Source: Zygnema cylindricum (Eukaryota > Streptophyta > Zygnematophyceae > Zygnematales > Zygnemataceae). From it: 64,000 nt of DNA. Each line of letters begins with the position of its first letter. Position 1 is the first letter of the stretch. The notes under the pieces are model-generated. The model ran no database searches. It worked only from the letters and a program-made list of their open reading frames with translations, and had not been told where the DNA came from. Location: assembly GCA_037447655.1 (NCBI GenBank), contig JBBHKE010002750.1, forward strand, positions 1-64,000. Reading direction: 5' to 3'. Both the position numbers and the translations under genes were made by a program. This document shows positions 18,637 through 29,882 of the stretch, piece by piece.

Positions 18637-19796
18637 GGTTATGGGCCTAGCCATGCCACTTCTAATAGTATCCAAAAGTTTGATGGCCAAAACTTTTATG
18701 ATTGGTCATTTTTAGCCATGCATTTTTTCAAACACGAGAAGATTTGGGACCATTTTATAGGAATTTCAAAACCTCATATCATTTTCTCTACTGATACACC
18801 AGCAGAAAAAGCTACAAAAGAGTTGGCAATAGCTACATGGAAACAAAAGGATGAGAATGCGCACGCTTGCCTAGTGATGTCACTTACTATCGCACTCGTC
18901 TTATTCACGGCGCCTCCTCTTCCGCCGAGGCTTGGAGTCGTCTTCAAGCAGCTTACATTCAAACCGGATGGGCCGCTCGCTGAATTCAAAAACGAGCGTT
19001 TTTTAACTCCATGAAAAAGCCGTCGAAATCTAAGCAGGATTGGATTAGCACAGTTGAATTGTCGGCCGGAAAATGCACCATGATAGGTGTGCATATTTCC
19101 GACGAGGACCTCTCTTCAACCCTTTTGGGGGGACTCCCTGAAACCTTTTCCCCTTTCATTTCCTCGTTTGACAAGCTAGACCAATCCATTCCCTTTCACT
19201 CACTTTGTACCAAACTTTTGCATGAAGAGACAAAACTTCTCTCTTTTTTTGCTCAAAATCTCTCTCATGCAAATGCCTTTATTGCTGAAAATCAAAAAAC
19301 TAACTCTAGGGGGGAGCAGCGTTTGTTTTGTGCTTACTGCAAAACAAAAGGACATTTCATTGAAGACTATCGAAAATTGGCATTGCGGAAAGCAGCCGAG
19401 GCTTCCAATCCCCCTATAACTGGAGGGAATGCCAACTTTGCCTATGCCAACCCACCAGTTCTTCCCACCCCCCCACTCCCTCCACACCTTTCTGTCCCTC
19501 CAAATTTTCCTTACCCTCACCATTATTCCCCTTCTCTATCCCTTCCACAATCTTCTACCGCCGCAGCGCACTATGCCTCTTCAAACTCCGTTAACCACCC
19601 TTGGTCGACCGCTTTCTTCCCACATTTTTCCTCTAATTATCCCACTCCAGTAGCTTCCCCTTTTGTCCTCCCTCCCTCACCAGAATTTGGATATGGCAAT
19701 GTTGCCCATCATATCCCAAATTTTGTCACTCCGGATACTCAATTTCCACAAGGGTATGTTTCTTTCTCAAACCCCTGTCGATTGGCTAGTAGATAG
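18610..19796 (+). pseudogene. Copia gag and protease start, broken
   Basis: The frame starts MASANPPPIGYGPSHATSN and continues through the gag core (SFLAMHFFKHEKIWDHFIG). A small deletion and frame change occurs near 18890-18990, where the TERTRLIRG segment of the sister copies is damaged. The knuckle reads CAYCKTKGHFIEDY, so the last Cys is replaced by Tyr. The sister element keeps Cys. The protease motif LVDSGASHH follows after a further frame break at about 19760-19800. Confidence 0.8.
18637..18647 (+). promoter_or_regulatory. Primer-binding site, half-tRNA iMet type
   Basis: GGTTATGGGCC directly follows the LTR and is the complement of GGCCCATAACC in the anticodon arm of plant initiator tRNA-Met. 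Drosophila copia is known to prime from this internal part of initiator tRNA. The more common plant site (TGGTATCAGAGC, tRNA 3' end) is absent. The site is also codons 10-13 of gag (GYGP). Confidence 0.75.
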
Positions 19797-19829
19797 TGGT
19801 GCAAGTCACCACCTTTCACCAAGATTTGA

Positions 19830-21038
19830 TTGGTCACTCACCTTTCTCATCTATCATCTCCTATGCAGATTCGTTTAGGCGGCGACCGCATTCTGTTGGC
19901 TACTCATTCTGGCAACGTCAACGTCCCCAATGTGTCTATTCACATTCGGAACGTACTCTTTGTCCGTGGTCTAGCTAGGAATTTATTTTATGTCAAAGTC
20001 GCCACTTCTGACGGCTTAAAAGCTGAATTTAATAATGATAGAGTAACATTTTTTGATAAAAAAGACAATAATACTGTAGGTTTTGGAGTAGCACGAGATT
20101 CCATGTACGTCCTACAATCTTATAGTACGCCAAAGATATTTGCTTTAAGTGCTAGCGTCGAAAGTTTTCCACTTTGGAATTTAAGATATGGTCATTTAAA
20201 TAGCGAAAGTTTGAGTACTTTGCCAAATCTTGTAACTGGACTAAATTCATTATCTAACAAATCTTTGGATTTTTGTCACGGTTGCGTGCAAGGAAAAATG
20301 CCGCGTCACTCATTTCCCACTAGCATTACCGTCACCACTGAACCACTTGCACTTGTACATACGGACGTGTGTGGACCAATGCGCACGCGTAGCTACAGTG
20401 GATCCATTTATTTTGTCACTTTCATTGACCACGCCACTCGTTTTTCACACGTGTATCCAATCTGTCATAAATCTGACGCTTTTGCCCGATATCAGGAATT
20501 TAAGGCGTTGGCAGAAAATTTTCACAACAAACGAATCAAGGTCTTGCGCAGTGACAACGGTGGCGAATATTTGTCCAAACAATTTTCTGAATTTCTCATG
20601 CAACATGGAATCTCACGTCATTTAACAGCGCCTCGGACGCCACAACAAAACGGCATTGCATAAAGGTACAATCGAACATTACATGACATGTCACGCTCTA
20701 CGCTGTACTTTGCGAATTTGCCTTATGAATTTTGGGCAGAGGCTGTTGTTTGCGCACAATACTTACACAATCTTTGTCCCACTAACGCTTTACCAAAATC
20801 TACTCCAATGGAAGCATGGTCCTCTGTCAAACCAGATATACGCCACCTTAAAATCTTTGGTTGTGAAGCGTGGTACAAAGACCTCCTCGAATCGGACGGC
20901 AAATTGGGCGCTCGCGCATTTCGTGGCATTTTCGTTGGGTACGCTCCAAATTCCAAAGCGTACCGCATCAGGTGTCCTTCTCAGCATCGCGTCATCACCA
21001 CCAGAGAAGTAACTTTCAACGAAACGCCACTTCTCTAA
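19830..21038 (+). pseudogene. Copia integrase, catalytic Glu codon now a stop
   Basis: The frame holds LRYGHLNSES, FCHGCVQGK, HTDVCGPM and RSDNGGEY, then PQQNGIA followed by TAA at 20661-20663. The sister copies have GAA for the catalytic Glu of the D,D35E triad there, so a single base change both truncates the protein and removes the active-site residue. Downstream sequence (RYNRT, then YEFWAEAVVCAQYL) remains in the same frame. A further stop (TAA at 21036-21038) replaces the codon after PLL. Confidence 0.82.
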
Positions 21039-21041
21039 ACC

Positions 21042-23165
21042 TTGTCTCGTATGCCCTTCCCTTCCCCTCTTCCCCCATTATCCGACTTTCCTTCTCTCAC
21101 CCTCTATGACCCTCTTCCCCCAAACCTTCCCCTTCAATCTCTTCAGCCATCTGAATTCACCTACCTTACACCTTCCCACCCCTCTCCTCTTAATCCTCCC
21201 ATACTTTTCCCCTTATCATCTTCAAGTCCCCCTTCGCCTCTATCTTCTCCTGCCCCCATTGTTTTCCCAGCTGCTCCCATCACTCCTGCCAGCCACTCAG
21301 CTGCCCTTCGTTTTCATCCTGTCTCAAATTCTGAAGATAATTCCTCCTCTCCCCCTCTTTCCCAAGATGATCCTCTTTTTGATAATCTTTCTCCCACAAT
21401 TTTTTCCCACTCACCTTTTCTTGGGCCTTTTGCTCCTCTTCAGCCTTCACTTCCCGAGCTTGAGCCTTCCCCTCTTCCTGACCCCTCTCTTTTACCTCGC
21501 CAAAACCCCGCAAGCTCTAGAGTTTCCCCCTCTTGGCTTATTACTTCTATAGGCCATGCCTCTCTAGCTTACGCTTACTCGGCTGGGGCCTCTGCCTGTC
21601 TTATTTTAGTCCCTCTCTTTCTCAAAGCTGCTCAAAACGTCCTGATGCCTCCCTTTGGAAAATCGCCGCTGATGTTGAATTCAATGGCTTAATTTCCAAC
21701 AAAACATGGAATCTTGTTCCCCTTCCCCCTGGAAGAAAGGCAATCAGTTCAAAATAGGTCTTCCGTGTAAAACAAAAAGCGGATGGATCCGTGGACAAAT
21801 ACAAAGCTCGCTTGGTGGCCAAGGGCTTTTCCCAAATCGAAGGTATAGATTTCATTGAAACCTTTGCTCTTGTTGCCCGGTTGACATCTATCCGCACTTT
21901 ATTTGCTTTAGCTAACATGATTTCCATGTTCATCAAATGGATGTAAAAAATGACTTCTTAAATGGGATCTTGTCTGAGGACATTTACATGCATCAGCCTG
22001 AAGGCTATATTTCCCCTTGATCTGAACATCTGGTTTTCCATCTTATTAAACAATCTATGGATAAAAGCAATCCCCTCGTGTATGGAACCATACCATAGAT
22101 GCCATTATGCGGAAAGAAGGATTTACTCGAATTGATGCCAATTTTACCATTTACTCTCGTGGCTCTGGCATCTCTTTGATCATTGTTGCCATCATTGTCG
22201 ACGATCTCCTTCTTGTTGGTCCTTCCCTCTTTGAAATCTCCACCGTCAAATCTCTCCTTCAGACCCATTTTGACATGGCCGATCTAGGTGAGCTCACTTA
22301 TTATTTGGGCATTCAAGTTTCTTGTAATCGCTTGGCTCGCACCCTCTCTCTCTCTCAGGAGACTTTTATCTCTGGTCTTTTGGAACACTTTTGCATGGCA
22401 GAATTCTCCTCCCTTTCCACTCTTTTAGATGCCAATGCCCCTCTCCTCCCTTCTACTGACTCCCTTCTCTCCCCCTCCCTCCATGCCACTTACCGCTCGA
22501 TGGTCGGGGCTCTTATGTACGCCATGCAGGCCACGCGCCCTGACATTGCCACAGCTGTCACTAAACTCAATCAACTCCTTCAACGTCCTTCTCTTGATCA
22601 TCTTGCCGCAACCAAATGTGTCTTTCGTTTTCTACAGGGCACTAAAACTGTTTGTCTCACATATTCTTCCTCAAGCTCTAGTGCTCTTACGGGTTTTGTT
22701 GATTGAGATTGGGCACAAGATGAGCTTTCCCGCCGTTCCACCACTGGCTTGTGCTTCTTTTTGGGCAATGGTCTTATCTCTTGGTCATGCAGAAAGCAAC
22801 CTACCACGGCATGCTCCAGCACCGAGGCGGAATATATGGTCGCTTATCACGCCTCCAAGGAAGTTGTTTGGCTTCGGACCCTGCTTTCCAATCTTGGGTG
22901 TCCCCCTTCAGCCCCTACTCCTATTTTTTCCGATTCCCAAGGAGCTCTTGCTCTGATCTACAATCCTGTTCACCACAAACGGACGAAGCACATCGACATT
23001 CAGTATCATTACTCTCGGGAGCGGGTCGAAGATGGTACTCTCCAGTTTCTTTATGTCAAATCCGCCGACCAAGTGGCCGATTATCTCACCAAGGCTCTTC
23101 ATTGCCCTCACTTTGAGCAGCACCGCCTCTCCTCTGCCCTTCGTCTTCCTCTTCCTCCTGGATAA
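21042..23165 (+). pseudogene. Copia reverse transcriptase and RNase H, broken
   Basis: A Pro/Ser-rich linker (21042-21530) leads to GHASLAYAYSAG, then the RT start. A TAG at about 21755 replaces the Trp codon of the KWVFRVK motif, and more stops occur at 21943-22020. The RT active-site region survives as IIVAIIVDDLLLVG (about 22180), followed by MADLGELTYYLGIQV. The RNase H region has STEAEYMVAYHASKEVVWLR (about 22820) and ADYLTKALHCPHF, with a TGA at about 22704 in the FVDxDWA motif. It is the only RT core in the window. Confidence 0.82.
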
Positions 23166-23205
23166 ATTTCCTTTGTTTTCATCTCAATCTACTTCCTAGT
23201 TTTCG

Positions 23206-23217
23206 CTTGAGGGGGGG
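23206..23217 (+). promoter_or_regulatory. Polypurine tract
   Basis: GAGGGGGGG precedes the TG of the 3' LTR directly, the normal place for plus-strand priming. Confidence 0.85.
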
Positions 23218-23669
23218 TGTTAAGGGACATTTAGCGTCAGTTTATTTTTGTCTTGCCCGTACTTTTCTTACGTCGGTCAAGTCTTGTTGACCGTCTAATC
23301 CGGACGACTCACTTTTGGTCCTGTCTGTACTTCCATACGTCGGTCCAATCTTTTGTACTTATTCATTACATACGTCGGTCTAGTCTTTTCTTACGTATAA
23401 GTCCTTTGACCGTCGGTCGAGTCCTTTGGGCGACGGTCCAGTCTTTCTTTTTGTCCTACGTACATTTATTAGAATCTAAACTAGGATCACTTTGTTACAG
23501 CACATCGTAGAGCGCTTAGACTAAACAGTAATTAGCATTGTATATCTTGTATATAAGTGACTCTTCTCACTTAATGAAATCATCCCAAATACAAATCAAT
23601 TCCTCTCTCCAATGCATTCATCTTTTTCTTGTGTACAATTTCATGGCTTCCGCCAATCCACCTCCAATA
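23218..23669 (+). repeat. 3' LTR of the plus-strand Copia element
   Basis: The 452-base partner of 18185-18636, from TGTTAAGGG to CCTCCAATA. Like its partner it contains the gag ATG and first nine codons near its end. Host sequence starts at 23670. Confidence 0.92.
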
Positions 23670-23924
23670 CCTGTTTTCTACAAGTTGGGTGCACACTAGC
23701 TTGTAAGATCTTGTAAAACGAACAAATGTCAACCTAAAACCCGCGCCACTTAAAGACAAAATCAAAATGGCAGAACGCGTATATAATAACTTTTGAAAAA
23801 CTAGTAAAAACCCATATTTTTCAACAACTAATAAATTTGTAAAACCATAAAGGCGTTATTGACAAATTTGCTTTTTTACAACAAAAGTCAATGTTTGTGC
23901 GAATTTTGATGGTTTCTCTTTTTT

Positions 23925-24580
23925 ATTTTTCTTGATTTTTCCGGCAATAACTGTGCTTTACTGCCTCGGACAATTCTCCCTTACTCCATAAGAATTTTGG
24001 ATTTCTACAGTAACTTCTTCAAAAAGTGGCATAAGTCTTCTATAATTTTTGCAGTCCCTATTCAGTTGGTTGCATAAAAAGTTGCACCGTTCCTCATATG
24101 GTAAAGATTTGATGATTTTTGTTAATTTTGCAGTCCCTATTCAGTTGGTTGCATAAAAAGTTGCACCGTTCCTCATATGGTAAAGATTTGATGATTTTTA
24201 TTAATTATTCAGTTGCCAGATGTCAAACATAAATTTCTCATTTCTTAAAAACTGAAATATAACGCCAAATTTGTAGAGTATTTCTATATTATTATTTTAT
24301 GTATTTATAAAACCAACCAACTCAAAACCCCCAACGCAACCTAAAACCCTGAGCAGTTAAATTGAAATCAAAATTGCAAAACTCATACACAAACTTTGCA
24401 AGTTTTTTTGCAACAACTCCCTTGTACGAACAACCGTAGGGCCGCTAATTACAAATTTGGAAAATTTGTCCAAAGCTAGGGGGGTTTCTCTTTTTATTTT
24501 CACTCCATCGAGATTTTCCCTCATTTTTCCAATATGAATACAAAGGTGCTTTACTGCCTCGGACAAACAAATCCTTTCTA
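23925..24580 (-). pseudogene. C-terminal fragments of BTB-type genes
   Basis: 23930-24203 matches the last part of the minus-lineage genes (from the Lys-rich tail back to ITKIIKTLPYEERCNFLCNQLNG). A stretch of about 79 bases containing TTGCATAAAAAGTTGCACCG is directly duplicated (about 24048-24126 and 24128-24203). A second, separate C-terminal scrap at 24480-24580 reads LSEAVKHLCIHIGKMRENLDG. These look like leftovers of a deleted gene copy between units. Confidence 0.7.
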
Positions 24581-24611
24581 ACCAAACGAACTGGTACTTT
24601 TTCAAGACCAA

Positions 24612-25754
24612 AACTGACTTTTCTCTCTAGTTTTTATTGCTATTTTATTTTCTTGTTTATCTTGTTTATCTCGCTTTTTCTTTTCTTGTTTTCCCCTTAA
24701 CCATGACTCATATATTTGAACATGCGGTGACTTGTATCATCTGATGTTCATATTTTATTTTTCGTTTATTTGTCCTTTTTCGCATAGCACGAAAAGCAGG
24801 TTTGATGTTGTGAGATGAAATATCTTGAATAAAAGCTGGAAACAGAATTAGATCTGTCAATACTTTTTAGTTGGGAAGATAGTGGTTGAAAAACAATGTA
24901 TAATAGTCCGTCATAAAAAAATATTTTGTAACTGTTTTCTTTGACCTCCTAATTGACAAACAAATTGGTGTCCTTTTTCTCCAATTTTGAGTGCGTGTAA
25001 AGAGGTCAAGGATCGCATCATGATAAGAACATTTCCAGCCTTTTTATTTTTCATTTTATTGTATAAAAACACTAAATTTTTAATCAATAATGATACGTGC
25101 TTGTTTAACATCAAAGTGTAAATTCCTCAAGTGTTAAATCAACTGAAGCAATTGAAACAAAAACTTATTTCACAAACATATATCTTAAGATGAAAAAGCC
25201 ACTTTATTACAGAAACGCCCAGAAAACAGAAAATGAAGTGACACATTGTGTCGCTTTTGACAGTTGATTATCCAAATGCCAAATGTCAAACTCAATACTA
25301 TCATCTCTTAAAACTGAAATATATGAATTCGCTGAGGTAAAAGTACAAATTTTATCGAATTTACAGTCTACGTTCTTTTCTTCACCCTTTAATTCACCCT
25401 TTTCCTTTGTCTCCCTTTCTCATCTCTCTTTTCCCAATCTTGAGAAGAGGCTTGAACTGTCGAACTGGCTGTTTCCTGTTGTTTCCTGTTAACTTGTTTG
25501 CAGTGAACATTCTTGATACACCAAAAATATTATACATATATTATTATTCACCATTATATGTATATCCATATCCAAAGACCAATCTAAAACTCTCAACACT
25601 TAGAAGTCAACATTAAAATTGCGAAACTCGTACAAAACTTAACAAAAACTAGCAAAACCTTTTTTTTTGCATTACTCCCTCTATTCGCACAACCATATGG
25701 CCACTAATTACAAATATGCAAAATGTACAACAAACCTCCTTGTCTTATCCAAAT
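24612..25754. other. Intergenic, homologous to the stretch before other minus genes
   Basis: No gene is seen. 24640-25250 parallels 42230-42850, and 25260-25500 parallels 35220-35460, 42840-43060 and 63180-63400 (CAAATTTTATCAAATTTACA, then a CTTTCTGATCTCTC-rich pyrimidine stretch). It corresponds to the 3' side of the minus gene. Confidence 0.5.
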
Positions 25755-26989
25755 TTAGGTGGTTTCTTCTGTTATTTTTACTCCATCGGCATTTTCCTGG
25801 AATTTCCCCTTATGGATACCAAGGTGCTTTACTGCCTTGGGCAAATCCTTTATTTCGGGAAATTTTTCTATGTCTGCGGTAACTTCTTCAAAAAAAGGCA
25901 ACAGGTTTTCAGAATTTAGGTGGTTCCCATTTAGTTGGTTCCATAAAAAATTGCAGCGCTCCTCGTATGGTAAACTTTTGATCATTTTTGTTATATCGGA
26001 TATTTCTTTGGAAGTCCGTTGATATATACCATCAATGGGCATTTCCAACCAAAGTTGGAGCCACTCTATCCTTTGATGCACATTCAAAACAAGATGGCCC
26101 TTCAACAACCATTGGTTCACTATTTTCACAACGTCATCTAGTAAATTGAATTTATGTAACATGTTCTTTGATTGAAATGAGCCCATATGACGGAGTTGAT
26201 GATTATTTATCTGAAATGAAAAATGTTCCAAAGCAACATCGAGTATGCCAAAGACAATTTTAAGGCGTAGAATCGAAACTGAATCTGCCGGTTTTGCCAA
26301 ATCAATAACCTTATTCTTGACTTCCTGATTAAAGGTATTCAATGAAAAATTGAGGATTCTACAAAATCCCCTTATAATTTCGGTAAGAGACAAAGAACCC
26401 AACAGATCTTTTTTTGCAACTTTCAACAATAAGGTACCTGCACGAACAAGTGCAGATTTTTCTTTGCCCTTTAAATTGTCCAAAAGCTTCTCAAAAAAAA
26501 GAGGGATCCAAGAAGACCCCACAGGAATTATTCTCTTTACAACAGGTTCTATCACTCCCTCGTCAATTTGTATTTGTTGAATTACGCTTGTAATTTCAAG
26601 TGTTTCACTTTCGCTCCACGGAACGGATTCCAAATATTGCAACGAAGCTTTTACCCCGTTCTTGTATAAAAATTGATGTGAAACAATCAAAATATCCAAA
26701 GCTGATTGGATGTCGACTATTTTCTCCAAATAGGTATGTTCACCACCTGCCATGATTTCCAAAACATTTTCGTACTCTGCTGTCGAAGAAACTAAAGGTT
26801 TTGTCTTTATTGAAACTTGGAAACACAAACGTTGTAAGATGGGCCCTCCCACTTGAAGTTGCGCCGAAAATTTTCTGTCAAAAATTCGCTTTCACATAGT
26901 GCCTCAAGGGAGAGAGTGGTCGTACAAATCTCTTTCCCATTTTCTTCTGACACCAACGTGATCGTGACAATCTCCTCACAATTTTCCAT
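25755..26989 (-). pseudogene. BTB-type gene G2, single frameshift
   Basis: The ATG at 26987-26989 opens MENCEEIVTITLVSEENGKE, with an in-frame GTG two codons earlier. The first part runs to about 26815, where YNVCVSKFQ should join IKTKPLVSS but is in another frame. From there 25755-26850 is open to the end: EYENVLEIMAGGEHTYLEKIVD, YLESVPWSESE, VIEPVVKRIIPVGSSW, LKGHLVLNVHQRIEW, ITKMIKSLPYEERCNFLWNQLNG. One small indel near 26815 separates it from an intact gene. It could be a recent pseudogene or a sequencing error. Confidence 0.8.
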
Positions 26990-26995
26990 TTCCAC

Positions 26996-28451
26996 AAGAA
27001 AGGAAACGTTTCCAAAAAGCTGATTCTTTTTGTCTTACTTTGTTCCAATGTAGGCGACTGAAACTTCAAGCCGAGCCGCAAATTCAAACTGTTAAAATTT
27101 GTGGACACCAAAAAATCGACTTTGAAAATGTTATTTCCTCCTCCCTTGCTTTTCTAGGTGACAGTTTTTTTTTGAGCTCTCTTCTTTGATTTCCCTCTCT
27201 TCTTTTTGGTGAAGCTTGAAGCTTTCTTACTATGAAATGTAGTGAGCCTGACGATTTCACACACTTTGAAAACTGAACATCTTTCTAAAATAGATACAAA
27301 AAGATACCCAAAAACTCGCACAACGACTTTCCGGTTTGAAACCTCTCTTTATTGTTTTGGTGGATTACCTTCGATTTTTATAGGGAAACAGTGTTCTCAA
27401 AAGGTACGAAAAAGGTACAGAATGAACAAAATTTCACGCCTCGCATGGATAGGATCGAGGGCTCTAGGCAAAACGTTCTCACTATAAAAAGTGTTTCCCA
27501 AAGATTTCCCTTGTTGGGAGTTTCCAGGGATTTGTCATTGTAGCAAAAATTGGCTGAGGTGGAAAACATTGAAACCTAGACACGTGGCAGGAGAAAAGCT
27601 AATGCAGGCGCATGAGAAGCATACGACGTGGGCAACTGCTATAGATAATCCAATAGCTTGCCACGTGGCAGAGCCTAAAATGCAAATTGATCGAATGCTT
27701 AACGTTGCAGATCATTGAAAAGCTCGCCATAAAGACAGCCTTAATGCAAGCAAAGCGCAATGGCGGGTAATTCAGTTTCTTGCCACATTGTAGGCTAAGC
27801 CTAATACGACAGATTTAAAGCTTGCCACCTTGTAATCTGCACAAAAGTAATTCTTATCTTGCCATGTGGCAGGCTCATAGTATAACGAGGATAAATCAAA
27901 GGCTGTCAATGGCGAATGCGATCCTATCCCAAATAATGCGAAGTCTGTAAGAAGCAATCCAAAAATGATCCAAAGCCAAAATACAGACGCTACAAAAGCT
28001 TAAAATGAAGGAGGGAAAAACATGTTGGAGAACATTCAACATGTGCAAAGTTGAAACTTCAAAGGTGACCAGCGTACTTTTGTGTACCTTTCGTACCTTT
28101 GACAGCGAGCTTCCGACAGTCGTCGAGGTACATCTCTGTGAAGCTTCACCAGCACCAGAACACACCAGAACGAGAGTGCCACGTTGCAGTCGTCAGTCAC
28201 GCAGTCGCGCAAAAGGGGAAAAAGTCGGAGAACGGTACCAAACACGGTAGGAAGTTTCGCATATTCGGACGTGTCAGATGTATTTTAATCCATCGTGTTT
28301 TTAGGGTTAAGAATGCAGGTTCACGTTGCGCATTTTGAACATTGTGTGACTATGTTAAAAGTAACGTACGAGTTAGCGGGTATAGTTCGATTCGTATTGA
28401 AAGCTTCAAGACGTCCGCTTTTCAATACGAGTCAACTTGATGTTTCTCTAT
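26996..28451. other. G2 upstream region with G-box motifs
   Basis: No gene is seen. It contains CACGTGGC-type motifs at about 27591, GCCACGTGGC at about 27660 and a GCCATGTGGC variant near 27861. A block shared with other units follows (GCGTACTTTTGTGTACC near 28070, the CACCAGCACCAGAACACACC region near 28150, the ATTCGGA block near 28260). Equivalent blocks occur at 33520, 38905 and 53228. Motifs of this kind bind plant bZIP and bHLH factors, but regulation here is an inference. Confidence 0.45.
27373..27384 (-). promoter_or_regulatory. TATA-like box of G2
   Basis: The minus-strand reading CCTATAAAAATC lies about 385 nt upstream of the ATG. The same word occurs at matching distance before G3 (32752-32763) and G6 (51421-51432), with a weaker form before G5 (about 44888-44898). 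Confidence 0.45.
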
Positions 28452-28459
28452 ATTAGAAC

Positions 28460-29417
28460 CATAGTTCAAAAGTAGGTTTTTTTATGGTAGGCCTTTGGTA
28501 GGCGCACAACACTTTGCACAAAACTCGCGCAGCATAGGCATACTGTATGTGTGTGCTTCGTGCACACTCCTGTACGAACGTCCGAATCTGACGTAAGATC
28601 AAAGCGAACTGACACTGCGTAGGATGACATTTCGTGGGAAAAATAACCATGAAAAAAAAAAACCTTAAAAATTCTCAAATAGCGTAGTTTATTCTATATT
28701 TTTCATTACTCTAATTACGGCTATTTCCAAGTACCGTAAAAAATGAAAGTACGTTGTCTCTTAAATAGAGCGGTGTACGGTCTGTGTCGGACCGTACAAA
28801 AATGTACCTTTTTAAGTTAAAAAGTACAATAAATTAGTTTTAATAACCGCGGACGCATGAGAATGTGCGTTCTAAAAAGGGAATAAAACCATGTCGTAAA
28901 AAATCCTGTTCACACATATTCGTCTGACAGCCGCGTTTCGACTGTGTGAACGCCAACGGGGTTGATCCGTAGGTTTTGGTAATTTTTTTGGCAGTGTGGT
29001 AATTTTTGTTTTTTATCGTCCCATACTGCGTGGTTGGTCAATTTGAGGCTTTATTTAGTGTGGCCCTCAAAATTGCAGACGCTAATATGACAGATTGTCC
29101 TTTCGTAAGTTGTGTTATGGGCTTTTCATGTGATCTTCTTAAATCACCTACTTTTGATCAACGACCGTCCGATCGCCCGAATCTGACGGTTTAAATTAAA
29201 AGTCCCTCGAAACTCACAGAAATAATTTTTTTTGTCCGATTTTTTTTCAAAATTTAGACATGTCGTTTAATTCTCTATCGATCGATGTGCAACTCAACCC
29301 TGTTCCTATTTTATTTCATTTTGCGGCCAATACAATATGGGTCTTAAGGGCATATTGTATGTTTTGCGTACAATAGGCATATTGTATGGGAGTACGGACA
29401 CCTACTTTTGAACTATG
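28460..29417. mobile_element. hAT-type MITE, 958 bp
   Basis: The ends are inverted copies of CATAGTTCAAAAGTAGG. A perfect 8-bp duplication ATTAGAAC (28452-28459, 29418-29425) marks it as hAT-superfamily. No transposase is encoded. It shares its full interior with the 976-bp copy at 60038-61013 in opposite orientation, so about 960 bp is the family's longest form here. Short frames inside it are not supported as genes. Confidence 0.9.
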
Positions 29418-29425
29418 ATTAGAAC

Positions 29426-29882
29426 CATAGTTCAAAAGTAGGCATTTCTATTGTAGGTCTTTTGTCGGCGCCTTCATCGTAATTTGTGTTATGGGCTTTT
29501 CACGTGATCGTCTTAAGTCGCTACTTTGATCAGCGACCGTCCGATCTTCCAAATCTGACGATAGTCCTATCGTAATTTGTGTTATAGGCTTTTCATGTGA
29601 TCTTCTTAGATCGCTACTTTGATCAGCGACCGTCCGATCGTCCGAATCTGACGGTTTAAATAAAAAGTCGCTCAAAACTCACGGAAAAAGATTTTTTTGT
29701 CCGTTTTTTTTTTCAAATTTAGACATGACGTTTAATTCTCTATCGATCCATGTGCAACTCAACCCTGTTACTATTTTATTTCATTTTGCGGCCAATACAA
29801 TATGGGTCTTAAGGTTATATTGTATTTTTTGCGTACAATAGGCATATTGTACGGGTGTATTTTCACCTACTTTTGAACTATG
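29426..29882. mobile_element. hAT-type MITE, 457 bp, shares a TSD with its neighbour
   Basis: It has the same CATAGTTCAAAAGTAGG ends. Its left duplication is the right duplication of the preceding element (ATTAGAAC, 29418-29425). The right flank TCTAGAAC (29883-29890) matches at 6 of 8 positions. Internally it is a deletion derivative of the longer form. Confidence 0.85.

Larger units (their letters stand above)
18185..23669 (+). mobile_element. Full-length decayed Copia element (5485 bp)
   Basis: LTRs of 452 bases (18185-18636, 23218-23669) flank gag, protease, integrase, RT and RNase H in Copia order. The flanks CCTAT (18180-18184) and CCTGT (23670-23674) are a 4-of-5 target duplication. 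The LTRs differ at roughly 17 positions by eye, so it is older than the element in G1. Coding is broken by several stops and frameshifts. The two elements are clearly one family. Confidence 0.92.

Noticed and set aside
29006-29194. 62-residue frame shared by the two long MITEs
   Set aside because: The same frame appears at 60268-60585 only because the DNA is homologous. It has no transposase motif and is absent from most copies.
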